A stretch of 7,868 bases of DNA from Erwinia sp. (GCA_003512805.1 DOOK01000354.1:1-7868), one strand, 5' to 3'. Positions 1-7,476 are shown, counted from the stretch's first letter. A program made the numbers and translations. The notes: generated by a model from the sequence alone, not told the origin.

Positions 1-17
1 AACCGCTCTTCCGATCT
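1..17. other. Illumina adapter remnant at contig end
   Basis: The first 17 bases, AACCGCTCTTCCGATCT, equal the 3' end of the Illumina paired-end primer 2 / adapter sequence (established knowledge of the library chemistry). They should be treated as uncut adapter and not as chromosome. Genomic sequence probably begins at base 18. This implies that the window starts at a contig end, so the region upstream of glpE (glpD in E. coli) is missing for technical reasons. Confidence 0.93.
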
Positions 18-32
18 CTGCACTTTATTGGG

Positions 33-60
33 TTATTGTCGGCAGCGTTCGCGATACAAT
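33..60 (+). promoter_or_regulatory. Possible glpE promoter
   Basis: TACAAT at 55-60 is a one-mismatch -10 hexamer. A weak -35-like TTATTG lies at 33-38 with a 16-bp spacer. Transcription would start near 67, about 25 bases before the glpE start codon. The -35 is poor and the real upstream DNA is cut off by the contig end, so this is tentative. The glpE ribosome binding site is GGAAA at 82-86, six bases before the ATG. Confidence 0.35.
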
Positions 61-92
61 AGCGCCCGTTTGTTATTACTCGGAAACCGATC

Positions 93-422
93 ATGGAACA
101 ATTTGAGTGCATCAATGTACAGCAGGCGCAGACTTTGCTGACCGATAACCACGCGCTGCTGGTCGATATCCGCGATCCGCAAAGCTATGCGATGGGCCAT
201 GCCAGCGGCGCTTTCCATCTGACTAACACTACGCTGAGCACCTTCATTCAACAGAGCGATCGTTCTGTGCCGGTGCTGGTGATGTGCTACCACGGCAACA
301 GCAGCAAAGGTGCGGCACAGTACCTGCTGACGCAGGGTTTTAAAGAGGCTTACAGTATTGATGGCGGTTTCGATGCCTGGCGCGCCGCTTTCCCCCAGCA
401 GGTTGATTCCGCCGCGGAGTAA
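93..422 (+). CDS. glpE: Thiosulfate sulfurtransferase GlpE (single-domain rhodanese)
   Basis: This is a 109-residue cytoplasmic single-domain rhodanese. The family moves sulfane sulfur from thiosulfate to cyanide or to thiol acceptors such as thioredoxin. The active-site loop CYHGNSS starts with the catalytic cysteine at residue 65, the same position as in E. coli GlpE (108 aa). Other family landmarks are VDIRDPQS near residues 24-31, AMGHA near 33-37 and the C-terminal SIDGGFDAW. The ATG at 93 gives an N-terminus (MEQFECINV) nearly identical to E. coli MDQFECINV and has GGAAA six bases upstream. It is the first gene of a glpE-glpG-glpR run, with glpG starting 47 bp after its stop and no terminator between. 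Membership of the glp operon is known, but no function in glycerol metabolism is established. Confidence 0.96.
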   Translation: MEQFECINVQQAQTLLTDNHALLVDIRDPQSYAMGHASGAFHLTNTTLSTFIQQSDRSVPVLVMCYHGNSSKGAAQYLLTQGFKEAYSIDGGFDAWRAAFPQQVDSAAE

Positions 423-469
423 CCGCAGACAGGAAACTCTTTTTCAGAACAACAGGGACTTTACCGGCG

Positions 470-1285
470 ATGATGCGCATTACCGATTTTTCCAGCCTTC
501 GCATGGCGCAGGCTTTTGTGGACTACATGGCGACTCGCGGCGTCGCGCTGCGGATTGAGCAGGAAAGCCGTTATACGCTATGGCTGGATAATGATGCCCA
601 GCTGGAACAGGTCGAAAACGAGCTCAACCAGTTTATTCGCGAACCGAATCATCCGCGCTATCAGGCGGCTAGCTGGCACTCAGGCACCACCAACAGCGGC
701 ATTACCTATACCCATTCTTCGCTGATGGCTAACCTGCGTGAACGGGCCGGCCCGCTGACCCTGACCGTGATGGCGGTCTGCATCGCCGTCTTTATTTTAA
801 TGCAGATTGTCGGCGACAGCACTGTGATGAGCTGGCTCGCCTGGCCGGATGCCGATCAGCATTATCAGCTGTGGCGCTGGTTCAGCCACGCGCTGCTGCA
901 TTTTTCACTGGTACATATCCTCTTTAATTTGCTCTGGTGGTGGTATCTGGGCGGCGCCATTGAAAAAAGGCTGGGCAGCGGTAAGCTGTTCGTGATTATG
1001 CTAATCTCCGCGCTGCTTAGCGGCTGGATGCAGGCGAAGTTCAGCGGCGTGCTGTTTGGCGGCCTTTCTGGGGTGGTATATGCGCTGATGGGCTACGCCT
1101 GGCTACGGGGCGAACGAGATCCCGCCAGCGGTATCTTCCTTGAGCGTGGCCTGATGGCGTTTTCCATCGTCTGGCTGGTTATTGGCTATGTGGGCTGGTT
1201 TGATTTGTCGATCGCCAACGCCGCTCACGTTACCGGGCTGCTGCTCGGTCTGGCGATGGCTTTTGTAGATACCCGAAAAAAATAA
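470..1285 (+). CDS. glpG: Rhomboid intramembrane serine protease GlpG
   Basis: This is a 271-residue inner-membrane protease that cleaves transmembrane substrates within the bilayer. The soluble N-terminal domain covers about residues 1-90, followed by six predicted membrane segments starting near 95, 147, 173, 200, 228 and 250. The catalytic dyad is present: Ser200 in GLSG and His253 in AAH, corresponding to Ser201/His254 of E. coli GlpG (276 aa). The oxyanion-side residues His149 and Asn153 lie in HILFN, the L1-loop Trp-Arg pair is at 135-136, and the AHxxGxxxG pattern of the last helix is intact (Gly256, Gly260). The ATG at 470 is preferred over that at 473 because MMRITDF aligns with E. 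coli MLMITSF without a gap. The ribosome binding site is modest (AGGGA at 454-458, 11 bases upstream). The gene sits between glpE and glpR, 19 bp before glpR, so co-transcription is likely. Confidence 0.96.
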   Translation: MMRITDFSSLRMAQAFVDYMATRGVALRIEQESRYTLWLDNDAQLEQVENELNQFIREPNHPRYQAASWHSGTTNSGITYTHSSLMANLRERAGPLTLTVMAVCIAVFILMQIVGDSTVMSWLAWPDADQHYQLWRWFSHALLHFSLVHILFNLLWWWYLGGAIEKRLGSGKLFVIMLISALLSGWMQAKFSGVLFGGLSGVVYALMGYAWLRGERDPASGIFLERGLMAFSIVWLVIGYVGWFDLSIANAAHVTGLLLGLAMAFVDTRKK

Positions 1286-1304
1286 CGGGCAACAGGAGAG
1301 CTTT

Positions 1305-2063
1305 GTGAAGCAGACGCAACGACATGACGCCATTATCGATCTGGTTCGTCGTCAGGGCTATGTCAGTACCGAGGAGTTGGTGGATCACTTTACCGTCAGC
1401 CCGCAAACCATCCGTCGCGACCTGAACGAGCTGGCGGAGCAGAATAAAATCCAGCGCCACCACGGCGGCGCGGCGCTGCCCTCCAGTTCGGAAAACACCG
1501 CCTGGCAGGATCGTAAAATGATGTGGTCGGCGGAGAAAGCGCGTATCGCGCAGCGCGTAGCCAGCCAGATCCCGGACGGCGCTTCGCTGTTTATCGACAT
1601 TGGCACCACGCCGGAAGCCGTCGCGCACGCGTTGCTTAACCATAATAATTTGCGCATCGTCACCAACAATCTTAATGTGGCGATGCTGCTGATGAGCAAG
1701 CCCGACTTCAGTCTTATTGTGGCAGGCGGCGAAGTGCGCACGCGCGATGGCGGCATCATGGGCGAGGCGACGCTGGATTATATTTCTCAGTTCCGCCTGG
1801 ATTACGGCATTCTGGGCATCAGCGGAATCGATACAGACGGCTCGCTGCTGGACTTTGACTATCACGAAGTCCGCACCAAGCGGGCGATTATTGAAAACTC
1901 GCGCTGCGTCATGCTGGTGGCCGACCACTCAAAATTTGGCCGCAACGCAATGGTCAACCTGGGGAACATGAGCCTGATTGACTATCTCTTTACGGATGAA
2001 GTGCCGCCTCCCGGCGTGTTGAAAACCATCGAGCAGCACGAAGTCCATCTGGAAATTTGCTGA
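1305..2063 (+). CDS. glpR: Glycerol-3-phosphate regulon repressor GlpR (DeoR family)
   Basis: This is a 252-residue DeoR-family repressor, the same length as E. coli GlpR. In that species it binds operators of glpD, glpFK, glpTQ and glpACB and is released by glycerol-3-phosphate. The N-terminal winged helix-turn-helix spans about residues 6-57, with the recognition stretch VSPQTIRRDLNEL at 31-43 and the wing around RHHGGAA. The C-terminal sugar-phosphate sensor domain shows IDIGTTPEA (98-106), TNNLNVA (120-126), GGIMGEATL (149-157) and DHSKFGRNAMV (207-217), all typical of the family. The start codon is GTG at 1305 with a strong AGGAG at 1294-1298. The N-terminus MKQTQRH matches E. coli exactly. 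The frame is intact. It is the third gene of the glpEGR cluster, and no terminator follows, so transcription may continue into the next gene. Confidence 0.97.
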   Translation: MKQTQRHDAIIDLVRRQGYVSTEELVDHFTVSPQTIRRDLNELAEQNKIQRHHGGAALPSSSENTAWQDRKMMWSAEKARIAQRVASQIPDGASLFIDIGTTPEAVAHALLNHNNLRIVTNNLNVAMLLMSKPDFSLIVAGGEVRTRDGGIMGEATLDYISQFRLDYGILGISGIDTDGSLLDFDYHEVRTKRAIIENSRCVMLVADHSKFGRNAMVNLGNMSLIDYLFTDEVPPPGVLKTIEQHEVHLEIC

Positions 2064-2114
2064 AGCCTTGAGCGACAGAAAATACGGTAGCGAAGTGAGG
2101 GAGCGTAAACAGAA

Positions 2115-2465
2115 ATGAAGGTAAAAGTGCATTTCGGCGTAATGTTGATCCCGGTATTACTTATTGGGTTTGCTGCCGGCTATTTTTACCTTCCGCAGCA
2201 GCTGAAAGAGATAAAAAGCAATCCGCAAATCGTCTGGTATAGCGAAAGGCCCGACCTGACCTGGCAAGTTTTTAGCCAGTGTAAACAGCATGTAGAGGAT
2301 GCAGACACCTGCTATGAGGCTTACAGCGCCGCAGTGGCGCTGGCAGAGTCGAACCGGTGCGATGCGCAAGGCCGTAAATTGAAATACCGCTTCAAGCTTC
2401 TGACGCAGGATGCCAAACCGGCTGAAATTGAGAAAGAGATCGACAAGGATTGTCGGCAACCCTAG
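2115..2465 (+). CDS. Unrecognised small membrane-anchored protein with four cysteines
   Basis: I do not recognise this 116-residue protein. The N-terminus (MKVKVHF) is basic, followed by a hydrophobic stretch at about 8-26 that looks like a signal anchor. No clear signal-peptidase site or lipobox is evident. The rest, about 90 residues, would face the periplasm. It is polar, with Cys56, Cys66, Cys82 and Cys113, an even number that would allow two disulfides. The C-terminal part (from about 85) is rich in Lys and Glu and probably helical. The ATG at 2115 follows AGGGAG at 2098-2103, 11 bases upstream, a slightly long spacing. It begins 51 bp after the glpR stop in the same direction with no hairpin between, so it is probably read with glpR. 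It stands where malT and the rtc genes lie in E. coli. No function is proposed. That it is a real gene rests on the RBS, the membrane segment and the position. Confidence 0.72.
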   Translation: MKVKVHFGVMLIPVLLIGFAAGYFYLPQQLKEIKSNPQIVWYSERPDLTWQVFSQCKQHVEDADTCYEAYSAAVALAESNRCDAQGRKLKYRFKLLTQDAKPAEIEKEIDKDCRQP

Positions 2466-2470
2466 CAGCA

Positions 2471-2511
2471 CCGGCCCGCTGTAAAAGGCCGGCCGCGTGA
2501 CGCTCACGGCC
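2471..2511. other. Two abutting GC-rich hairpins after the small gene
   Basis: The first inverted repeat is CCGGCC (2471-2476) with GGCCGG (2487-2492) around a 10-base loop. The second is GGCC-gc-GTGA (2491-2500) with TCACGGCC (2504-2511) around a CGC loop. They share bases 2491-2492, so only one can form fully at a time. Neither is followed by a run of T on the plus strand (the next bases are TAAAACC), so they are not classic intrinsic terminators. They start five bases after the stop of the small gene and could slow polymerase or protect a 3' end. This is inference. Confidence 0.4.
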
Positions 2512-2683
2512 TAAAACCGCTTCCGCAAAAACCGCAGATCTCCCCCCGCTAACCTGGCCCGTTGAAATCATGAGAAAAAGCGTTTCGACTTTTTCACGTG
2601 TCTGCATGAGCATTTTTTTCTGTTCAGGTCTTAACTGTATGTGTCCCGCCTGTTCTTCTCTTACCATTTCAAAAGGAAGCGGC
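2512..2683 (+). promoter_or_regulatory. malP upstream/leader region, no clear MalT box or promoter
   Basis: This is the non-coding DNA that should carry the malPQ promoter. I looked for MalT boxes (GGGGAKGAGG type, either strand) and a CRP dyad and found none that are convincing. The nearest is a weak C-rich run at 2541-2547. TTGAAA at 2562-2567 resembles a -35, but the hexamer 17 bp downstream is poor. A hairpin GAAAAAG (2574-2580) / CTTTTTC (2589-2595) and a T7 run at 2613-2619 lie in the probable leader. The malP ribosome binding site is AAGGAAG at 2673-2679, four bases before the ATG. The assignment is by position only. Confidence 0.4.
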
Positions 2684-5101
2684 ATGTCGCAGCAGAAATT
2701 TAATCAGGCCCGTTTTGAAGCATCTTTGGCCCGTCAGTGGCAGCGCGCCGGGCTTTCTTCAGCAGAAGAAATGACCTCTCACCAATGGTGGCAAGCGCTG
2801 AGCGGCGCGCTGGCCGAGATGCTGACTGCCGCCACGCCCGCAAAGCCGGTCAAGAAGCAGCGCCACGTAAACTACATTTCCATGGAGTTTTTGATCGGCA
2901 GGCTGACCGGCAACACGCTATTGAACCTCGGATGGTATGACGACGTAAAAGCGGCGCTGGCCGTTCATCAGTGCAGCCTGAGCGAACTACTGGAAGAAGA
3001 AGTCGATCCGGCGCTGGGCAATGGGGGACTGGGGCGGCTGGCCGCCTGTTACCTGGATTCTATGGCCACGGTCGGGCAGTCCGCTACCGGTTACGGCCTG
3101 AATTATCAGTATGGCCTGTTTCGCCAGTCTTTTGACGATGGCCGCCAGATGGAGGCTCCGGACGACTGGCACCGCGAACGCTATCCGTGGTTTCGTCACA
3201 ATAGCGCGCTGGACGTCAATGTCGGATTCGGTGGTAAAGTCAAAAACAGCGAGGGTGTGGTCGACTGGCAGCCTGCCTTTGTCCTGCGCGGCGAGGCGTG
3301 GGATCTGCCCGTGGTCGGCTATCGCAACGGGGTGACGCAGCCTCTGAGGCTTTGGCAGGCCAGCCACGCGCATCCTTTTGATCTGACGCTGTTTAACGAC
3401 GGAAAATTCCTGCAGGCGGAACAGCGGGGAATCGACGCGGCAAAGCTGACCAAGGTACTTTACCCCAATGACAACCATCAGGAAGGCAAACGCCTGCGCC
3501 TGATGCAGCAGTATTTCCAGTGTGCCTGTTCGGTAGCGGATATTTTACGCCGCCATCATCTTGCAGGGCGCCATATTGCCGAACTGCCCGACTATGAAGT
3601 GATTCAGCTTAACGATACTCATCCCACCATCGCCATTCCGGAGATGATGCGCGTGTTGCTGGACGAGCACCAGCTGGCGTGGGATGACGCCTGGGCCATT
3701 GTCAGCCACACCTTCGCCTATACCAACCACACGCTGATGCCGGAAGCGCTGGAGTGTTGGGATCAGCGGCTGGTGCGCTCGCTGCTGCCGCGTCATTTTA
3801 TGATTATTAAAGAGATCGACCGCCGTTTTAAAAAGCAGGTGGATAAAGTGTGGCCGGGCGACGAAGCGGTTTGGGCAAAACTGGCGCTGTTGTATGACAA
3901 CCAGCTGCGTATGGCGAATCTGTGCGTGGTCAGCTGTTTTGCGGTTAACGGCGTGGCGGCGCTGCATTCGGCGCTGGTGGTTAAAGATCTCTTCCCGGAA
4001 TATCACCGGCTCTGGCCGACCAAATTCCACAATGTCACTAACGGCATCACGCCACGCCGCTGGTTGAAACAGTGCAATCCACAGCTGGCGTCGCTGCTTG
4101 ACGACACGCTGAAAGAAGAGTGGGTAAATCGTCTGGAAGCCCTTAAAGGGCTGGAAACGTTCGCTGACGATGCGGCTTTTCGCCAACGCTATCGCCAGAT
4201 CAAATACGATAATAAAGTGCGGCTGGCAGAGTATGTCCATCGCGTAACCGGCATAGTAGTGAGTCCCCAGGCGTTATTTGACGTGCAAATTAAGCGGCTG
4301 CATGAGTACAAGCGGCAGCACCTTGGGCTGTTGCATATTCTCTCGTGCTACAAAAGGCTGCGTGAAAATCCTGATATGGCCTGGGTACCGCGCGTCTTTC
4401 TGTTTGGTGCCAAAGCCGCCCCTGGCTATTACCTGGCAAAAAATATCATTTACGCCATCAATAAAGTGGCCGAGAAAATCAATAACGATCCGGTTATCGG
4501 CGACAAAATGAAGGTCGTGTTTATCCCGGATTATCGAATCACTGCGGCTGAATTGATGATCCCCGCCGCAGATATTTCAGAGCAGATCTCGACGGCGGGC
4601 TATGAGGCTTCCGGCACCGGCAATATGAAGCTGGCGCTGAACGGCGCACTCACCGTTGGCACGCTGGATGGTGCCAACGTAGAAATTGCGGAGCAGGTAG
4701 GGGAAGAAAATATCTTTATATTCGGGCACACCGTGGACGAGGTAAAGGCGCTACGTAAGAAGGGCTATGCGCCGCTGAAACTGCGTAAAAAAGATAAGCA
4801 CCTCAATGCCATTCTGAAAGAGCTGGAGAACGGTTTTTTCAGCAGTGGCGACAAGCAGGCCTTTGCACCGCTGCTTAACAGCCTGGGTGAAGGAGGCGAT
4901 TACTGGCTGGCGCTGGCCGATTTTGCCAGCTACTGCGAAGCGCAAAAGCGTGCCGAACAGCACTATCTTGACCAGGACGCCTGGACGAGGATGACCATCC
5001 TTAATACCGCGCGTTGCGGCATGTTCAGTTCCGACCGTTCTATTCGTGACTATCAGCAGCGTATCTGGCAGGCCAGACGCACAGGGAGCAGCAATGGATA
5101 A
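2684..5101 (+). CDS. malP: Maltodextrin phosphorylase MalP
   Basis: This is an 805-residue cytoplasmic GT35 alpha-glucan phosphorylase that uses pyridoxal phosphate. It phosphorolyses the non-reducing ends of maltodextrins to glucose-1-phosphate. E. coli MalP has 797 residues. The PLP signature [15 protein letters not shown] is intact with the PLP lysine at 649. The phosphate-site Arg538 and Lys543 sit in KRLHEYKRQ, exactly 111 and 106 residues before it, as in other family members. The glycine loop [18 protein letters not shown] (112-129) and [11 protein letters not shown] (310-320) are conserved. The N-terminus lacks the long regulatory extension of animal phosphorylases. The ATG at 2684 is chosen because MSQQKFN matches E. 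coli MSQPIFN and a strong AAGGAAG precedes it. An upstream in-frame ATG at 2570 has no Shine-Dalgarno sequence and would add 38 unrelated residues. MalP is chosen over GlgP because of the neighbouring malQ and closer similarity. Ala430 replaces the usual acidic residue after HS in the VNGVAALHS motif. Confidence 0.97.
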   Translation: MSQQKFNQARFEASLARQWQRAGLSSAEEMTSHQWWQALSGALAEMLTAATPAKPVKKQRHVNYISMEFLIGRLTGNTLLNLGWYDDVKAALAVHQCSLSELLEEEVDPALGNGGLGRLAACYLDSMATVGQSATGYGLNYQYGLFRQSFDDGRQMEAPDDWHRERYPWFRHNSALDVNVGFGGKVKNSEGVVDWQPAFVLRGEAWDLPVVGYRNGVTQPLRLWQASHAHPFDLTLFNDGKFLQAEQRGIDAAKLTKVLYPNDNHQEGKRLRLMQQYFQCACSVADILRRHHLAGRHIAELPDYEVIQLNDTHPTIAIPEMMRVLLDEHQLAWDDAWAIVSHTFAYTNHTLMPEALECWDQRLVRSLLPRHFMIIKEIDRRFKKQVDKVWPGDEAVWAKLALLYDNQLRMANLCVVSCFAVNGVAALHSALVVKDLFPEYHRLWPTKFHNVTNGITPRRWLKQCNPQLASLLDDTLKEEWVNRLEALKGLETFADDAAFRQRYRQIKYDNKVRLAEYVHRVTGIVVSPQALFDVQIKRLHEYKRQHLGLLHILSCYKRLRENPDMAWVPRVFLFGAKAAPGYYLAKNIIYAINKVAEKINNDPVIGDKMKVVFIPDYRITAAELMIPAADISEQISTAGYEASGTGNMKLALNGALTVGTLDGANVEIAEQVGEENIFIFGHTVDEVKALRKKGYAPLKLRKKDKHLNAILKELENGFFSSGDKQAFAPLLNSLGEGGDYWLALADFASYCEAQKRAEQHYLDQDAWTRMTILNTARCGMFSSDRSIRDYQQRIWQARRTGSSNG

Positions 5102-7166
5102 AAAGAAATTTGAGCAGGCGGCAGCGGCAGCAGGCATCGCTGCCAGTTACATTAACGCCAAAGGCGAGCGGGAAGAGATTTCCCCCGATATCCGTCAGCG
5201 CTTGCTGGCGGCAATGTCAACCGATCGCCGCAAGCCCGGCCCGATTCCATCTTGCAAAGTTTTCCCGCGCAAACGGGAAATGGCGCTGGAAGTCGGCGGC
5301 AAGGGCAGCTATCAATGGCAGCTGACCAGCGAAAAAGGCCGTGAATATCAAGGCGAGGTCAACGCCGGAGAAGCTATTACGCTGCCTTCCTCGCTGGCGT
5401 ATGGCTATCACGATCTGTCGCTGCGCCAGGGGAAAAAAAGCTGGCCGTGTCGGATTATCATTGCACCAAAACGCTGCTACGAGCCGGAGCCGCTGCGTCA
5501 GGGTAAAAAGCTGTGGGGTGCCTGCGTCCAGCTTTATACGGTGAAAACTGAACAAAACTGGGGCATTGGCGATTTCAGCGACCTGAAGCAAATGCTGACG
5601 GAAATCGCCACGCGCGGCGGATCGTTTATCGGTCTCAACCCTATCCACTCCCTCTATCCAGCCAGTCCGGCTAACGCCAGCCCGTATAGTCCTTCTTCGC
5701 GGCGCTGGCTTAACGTGCTTTATATTGACGTCAATGTCGTCCCGGATTTCCAGGAAAATAAAGAAGCCCAGCGCTGGCTGCGCGGCAAAGCCATTCAGAA
5801 ACGCTTAAATCAGGCCCGGGAGGCCGAATGGGTAGATTATAACGCGGTAGGCGATCTGAAAATAACGGCCTTGCGCCATGCCTGGCAGCAGTTCAGCCAG
5901 CGTCAGCAGGACGATCCCAGCCAGACGCATTTTGCCGCCTTTATCGAAAAGGGCGGCGAAAGCCTTTATTGGCAGGCCGCATTCGACGCGCTGCACGGTG
6001 CAATGCTGCGTGAAAATGAGGACGCCTGGGGCTGGCCGGTGTGGCCGGAAAACCTACGGGAAGCGCATAGCGAAGCCGTTCGGAAATTCTGCCACGAGCA
6101 TGAGGACGACGTACGTTTCTGGCTGTGGATGCAATGGCTGGCGAACCGGCAATTTGAAGAATGCTGGCAGGTCAGCCAGCAGCACGCTATGCCGATAGGG
6201 CTTTATCGCGATTTGGCCGTTGGCGTAGCGGAAGGCGGTGCCGAAACCTGGTGTGACCGCGAGCTGTACTGTATGGATGCCTCGGTAGGCGCACCGCCGG
6301 ATATCCTGGGCCCGCTGGGACAGAACTGGGGATTGCCACCGATGGATCCGCATATTATGACCGAGCGCGGCTACCAGCCCTTTATCGATCTGCTCAGAGC
6401 CAACATGATGAGCTGCGGCGCGTTGCACATCGACCACGTGATGTCACTGCTGCGCCTTTGGTGGATCCCCTATGGCGAAACCGCCAATTACGGCGCTTAT
6501 GTCTACTATCCCGTTGACGACCTGATGGCGATCCTGGCGCTGGAAAGCCAGCGCAACGAATGTATGGTGATAGGGGAAGATCTGGGGACGGTGCCGGTTG
6601 AGATCGTTTCGAAGCTGCGAAAAAGCGGCGTCTACTCCTGGAAAGTGCTTTATTTTGAGCAGGAAAAACCTGACCGCTATCGTGCGCCGGATAAGTGGCC
6701 GCGTCAGTCGATGGCGAGCGCCACCACGCACGATTTGCCGACGCTGCGCGGTTTCTGGAACGCTGTCGATCTGGAAATGGGCGAAGTGCTGGGACTCTAT
6801 CCCGATAAAGTAGTGCTGCAGGGGCTTCATAAAGAGCGGGCGCGGCAGAAGCAGGCTTTGCTGGAGGCGCTGCATCGTTACGGCTGCCTGCCGAAAGAGA
6901 GCGGCAAAAAGGCCAGCCTGATGAAAATGACGCCGCAGTTGAATCGGGGAATGCACCGTTTTATTGCCGACAGCGACAGCGCGCTGTTGGGCTTACAGCC
7001 GGAAGATCTGCTGGATATGGACAAGCCGGTTAACGTGCCGGGTACCGTCGATCAGTATCCCAACTGGCGCCGCAAGCTCAGCAAAACGGTGGCGGACATG
7101 TTTGCCGACAAGCAGGTTAATGCGTTGCTGAAGGATGTTGATCGGCGACGCAGGGACGACAAATAG
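5094..7166 (+). CDS. malQ: 4-alpha-glucanotransferase MalQ (amylomaltase, GH77)
   Basis: This is a 690-residue cytoplasmic amylomaltase. It transfers dextrinyl units between maltodextrins and releases glucose, supplying longer chains to MalP. E. coli MalQ has 694 residues. Conserved GH77 segments include LNPIHSLYP (181-189), [12 protein letters not shown] (196-207) and [20 protein letters not shown] (400-419). The catalytic triad is present: nucleophile Asp447 in IDHVM, acid/base Glu495 in GEDLGTVP and Asp547 in THDLPT. Residue 445 (codon 6426-6428, CAC) is His where the family has a near-invariant Arg (RIDH in E. coli), which may affect activity. The ATG at 5094 overlaps the malP stop by 8 bp and has AGGGAG at 5083-5088, five bases upstream. 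[10 protein letters not shown] aligns with E. coli MESKRLDNAA, so the longer frame from 5046 is not used. It is translationally coupled to malP and ends before a strong terminator. Confidence 0.97.
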   Translation: MDKKKFEQAAAAAGIAASYINAKGEREEISPDIRQRLLAAMSTDRRKPGPIPSCKVFPRKREMALEVGGKGSYQWQLTSEKGREYQGEVNAGEAITLPSSLAYGYHDLSLRQGKKSWPCRIIIAPKRCYEPEPLRQGKKLWGACVQLYTVKTEQNWGIGDFSDLKQMLTEIATRGGSFIGLNPIHSLYPASPANASPYSPSSRRWLNVLYIDVNVVPDFQENKEAQRWLRGKAIQKRLNQAREAEWVDYNAVGDLKITALRHAWQQFSQRQQDDPSQTHFAAFIEKGGESLYWQAAFDALHGAMLRENEDAWGWPVWPENLREAHSEAVRKFCHEHEDDVRFWLWMQWLANRQFEECWQVSQQHAMPIGLYRDLAVGVAEGGAETWCDRELYCMDASVGAPPDILGPLGQNWGLPPMDPHIMTERGYQPFIDLLRANMMSCGALHIDHVMSLLRLWWIPYGETANYGAYVYYPVDDLMAILALESQRNECMVIGEDLGTVPVEIVSKLRKSGVYSWKVLYFEQEKPDRYRAPDKWPRQSMASATTHDLPTLRGFWNAVDLEMGEVLGLYPDKVVLQGLHKERARQKQALLEALHRYGCLPKESGKKASLMKMTPQLNRGMHRFIADSDSALLGLQPEDLLDMDKPVNVPGTVDQYPNWRRKLSKTVADMFADKQVNALLKDVDRRRRDDK

Positions 7167-7186
7167 CGTTATGCGCTGCACCAGAC

Positions 7187-7214
7187 AAAAACCGGCCTGA
7201 CAGCCGGTTTTTTT
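7187..7214 (+). terminator. Intrinsic terminator of malPQ, bidirectional
   Basis: A perfect 10-bp stem AAAAACCGGC (7187-7196) / GCCGGTTTTT (7203-7212) encloses the loop CTGACA and runs into seven T residues (7208-7214). It starts 21 bases after the malQ stop. The A-run on the left also makes it a good terminator for minus-strand transcripts coming from the nfuA side. Confidence 0.93.
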
Positions 7215-7326
7215 ATGCAGCGGGTAGCGGGCCGTTGGTGGTTGTCATGGTGTAAATCAGCAGGCTGAGGGTGATATCAGCAGGAACGTGGCAGCTGAAT
7301 GAAAACAGTGGCCGCATTATTGACAT
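7213..7326 (-). CDS. Possible small ORF between malQ and nfuA
   Basis: On the minus strand an ATG at 7326 opens a 37-codon frame that ends with TAA at 7215-7213, directly at the start of the bidirectional terminator. A GGAG lies three bases before the ATG. A stronger AGGAG at 7344-7340 lies four bases before an in-frame GTG at 7335, which would give 40 residues. The peptide starts MSIMRPLFSFS, has a mildly hydrophobic centre (ITLSLLIYTM) and ends in TTTNGPLPAA. I recognise no family. It may instead be a degraded 3' remnant of a lost gene or chance. The Shine-Dalgarno sequence and the adjoining terminator are the only support. Confidence 0.3.
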   Translation of the reverse strand: MSIMRPLFSFSCHVPADITLSLLIYTMTTTNGPLPAA

Positions 7327-7442
7327 CTTCTCCACACTACTCCTTTAGCGCGTCAAGGGGCGGGGTACTTTGTTATATTATTCAGAGGATTGCAGCTGCT
7401 GAGTCGCCGGTTCCTGAACGCTGGCAGAAAACCTGATGAGAT
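7215..7442. other. malQ-nfuA intergenic region, no established gene
   Basis: In E. coli the gluconate transporter gene gntT lies between malQ and nfuA. Here the two are 330 bp apart and no transporter fragment is recognisable in any frame. The stretch holds the possible minus-strand small ORF, a 9-bp direct repeat ATCAGCAGG (7256-7264 and 7276-7284, 20 bp apart), the palindrome GCAGCTGC (7392-7399) and a promoter-like extended -10 on the plus strand. Nothing else is evident. Confidence 0.6.
7371..7379 (+). promoter_or_regulatory. Extended -10 promoter-like element
   Basis: TGTTATATT is a TGn extended -10 followed by a five-of-six match to TATAAT. No good -35 lies at the right distance: a perfect TTGACA at 7320-7325 is much too far upstream. 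If active, transcription would begin near 7386 and run toward the terminator hairpin at 7447-7476, giving an RNA of roughly 90 bases. It may be simply an AT-rich patch. Confidence 0.25.
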
Positions 7443-7476
7443 AAAAAAACCGGGCGGTCGACGACCAGCCCGGTTT
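7443..7476 (-). terminator. Intrinsic terminator of nfuA
   Basis: A nine-base stem AAACCGGGC (7447-7455) / GCCCGGTTT (7468-7476) is extended by GGTC (7456-7459) / GACC (7463-7466) with a single bulged A and a GAC loop. Read on the minus strand it is followed by seven T residues (complement of 7443-7449). It lies 20 bases beyond the nfuA stop. On the plus strand it is followed by TTTATT only, so it is weaker in that direction. Confidence 0.9.

Noticed and set aside
75..97. GlpR-operator-like CTCG...CGATCAT around the glpE start
   Set aside because: The half sites match at only about four of seven positions, the spacing is 5 instead of 4, and the site overlaps the RBS and start codon.
2538..2548. 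C-rich run before malP as a reverse-strand MalT box
   Set aside because: Only about four of the six core positions fit and there is no second box, which falls below what I would accept.
2570..2683. In-frame N-terminal extension of MalP from an ATG at 2570
   Set aside because: No Shine-Dalgarno sequence precedes it. The 38 extra residues do not resemble the family, and the ATG at 2684 has a strong RBS and matches the known N-terminus.
2392..2685. 97-codon minus-strand frame opposite the malP leader, in the divergent position of malT
   Set aside because: It has no ribosome binding site, bears no resemblance to MalT, and runs through the end of the small plus-strand gene and the hairpins. It is best explained as a chance open frame.
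3755..3757. Cys358 in the PEALECW motif of MalP
   Set aside because: This column varies among glucan phosphorylases (Arg, Lys, Thr), so it is not good evidence for damage.
3545..4240. Long minus-strand open frames inside malP, and similar ones in malQ and glpR
   Set aside because: They mirror strongly conserved coding sequence on the other strand and show no RBS or recognisable protein features.
5046..5093. In-frame extension of MalQ from an ATG at 5046
   Set aside because: It would overlap malP much further and add 16 unrelated residues. The ATG at 5094 has AGGGAG at good spacing and aligns with E. coli MalQ.
7320..7348. Perfect -35 hexamer TTGACA at 7320
   Set aside because: No acceptable -10 lies 16-18 bp downstream (CTTTAG/TTTAGC at best), so it is not called as a promoter.
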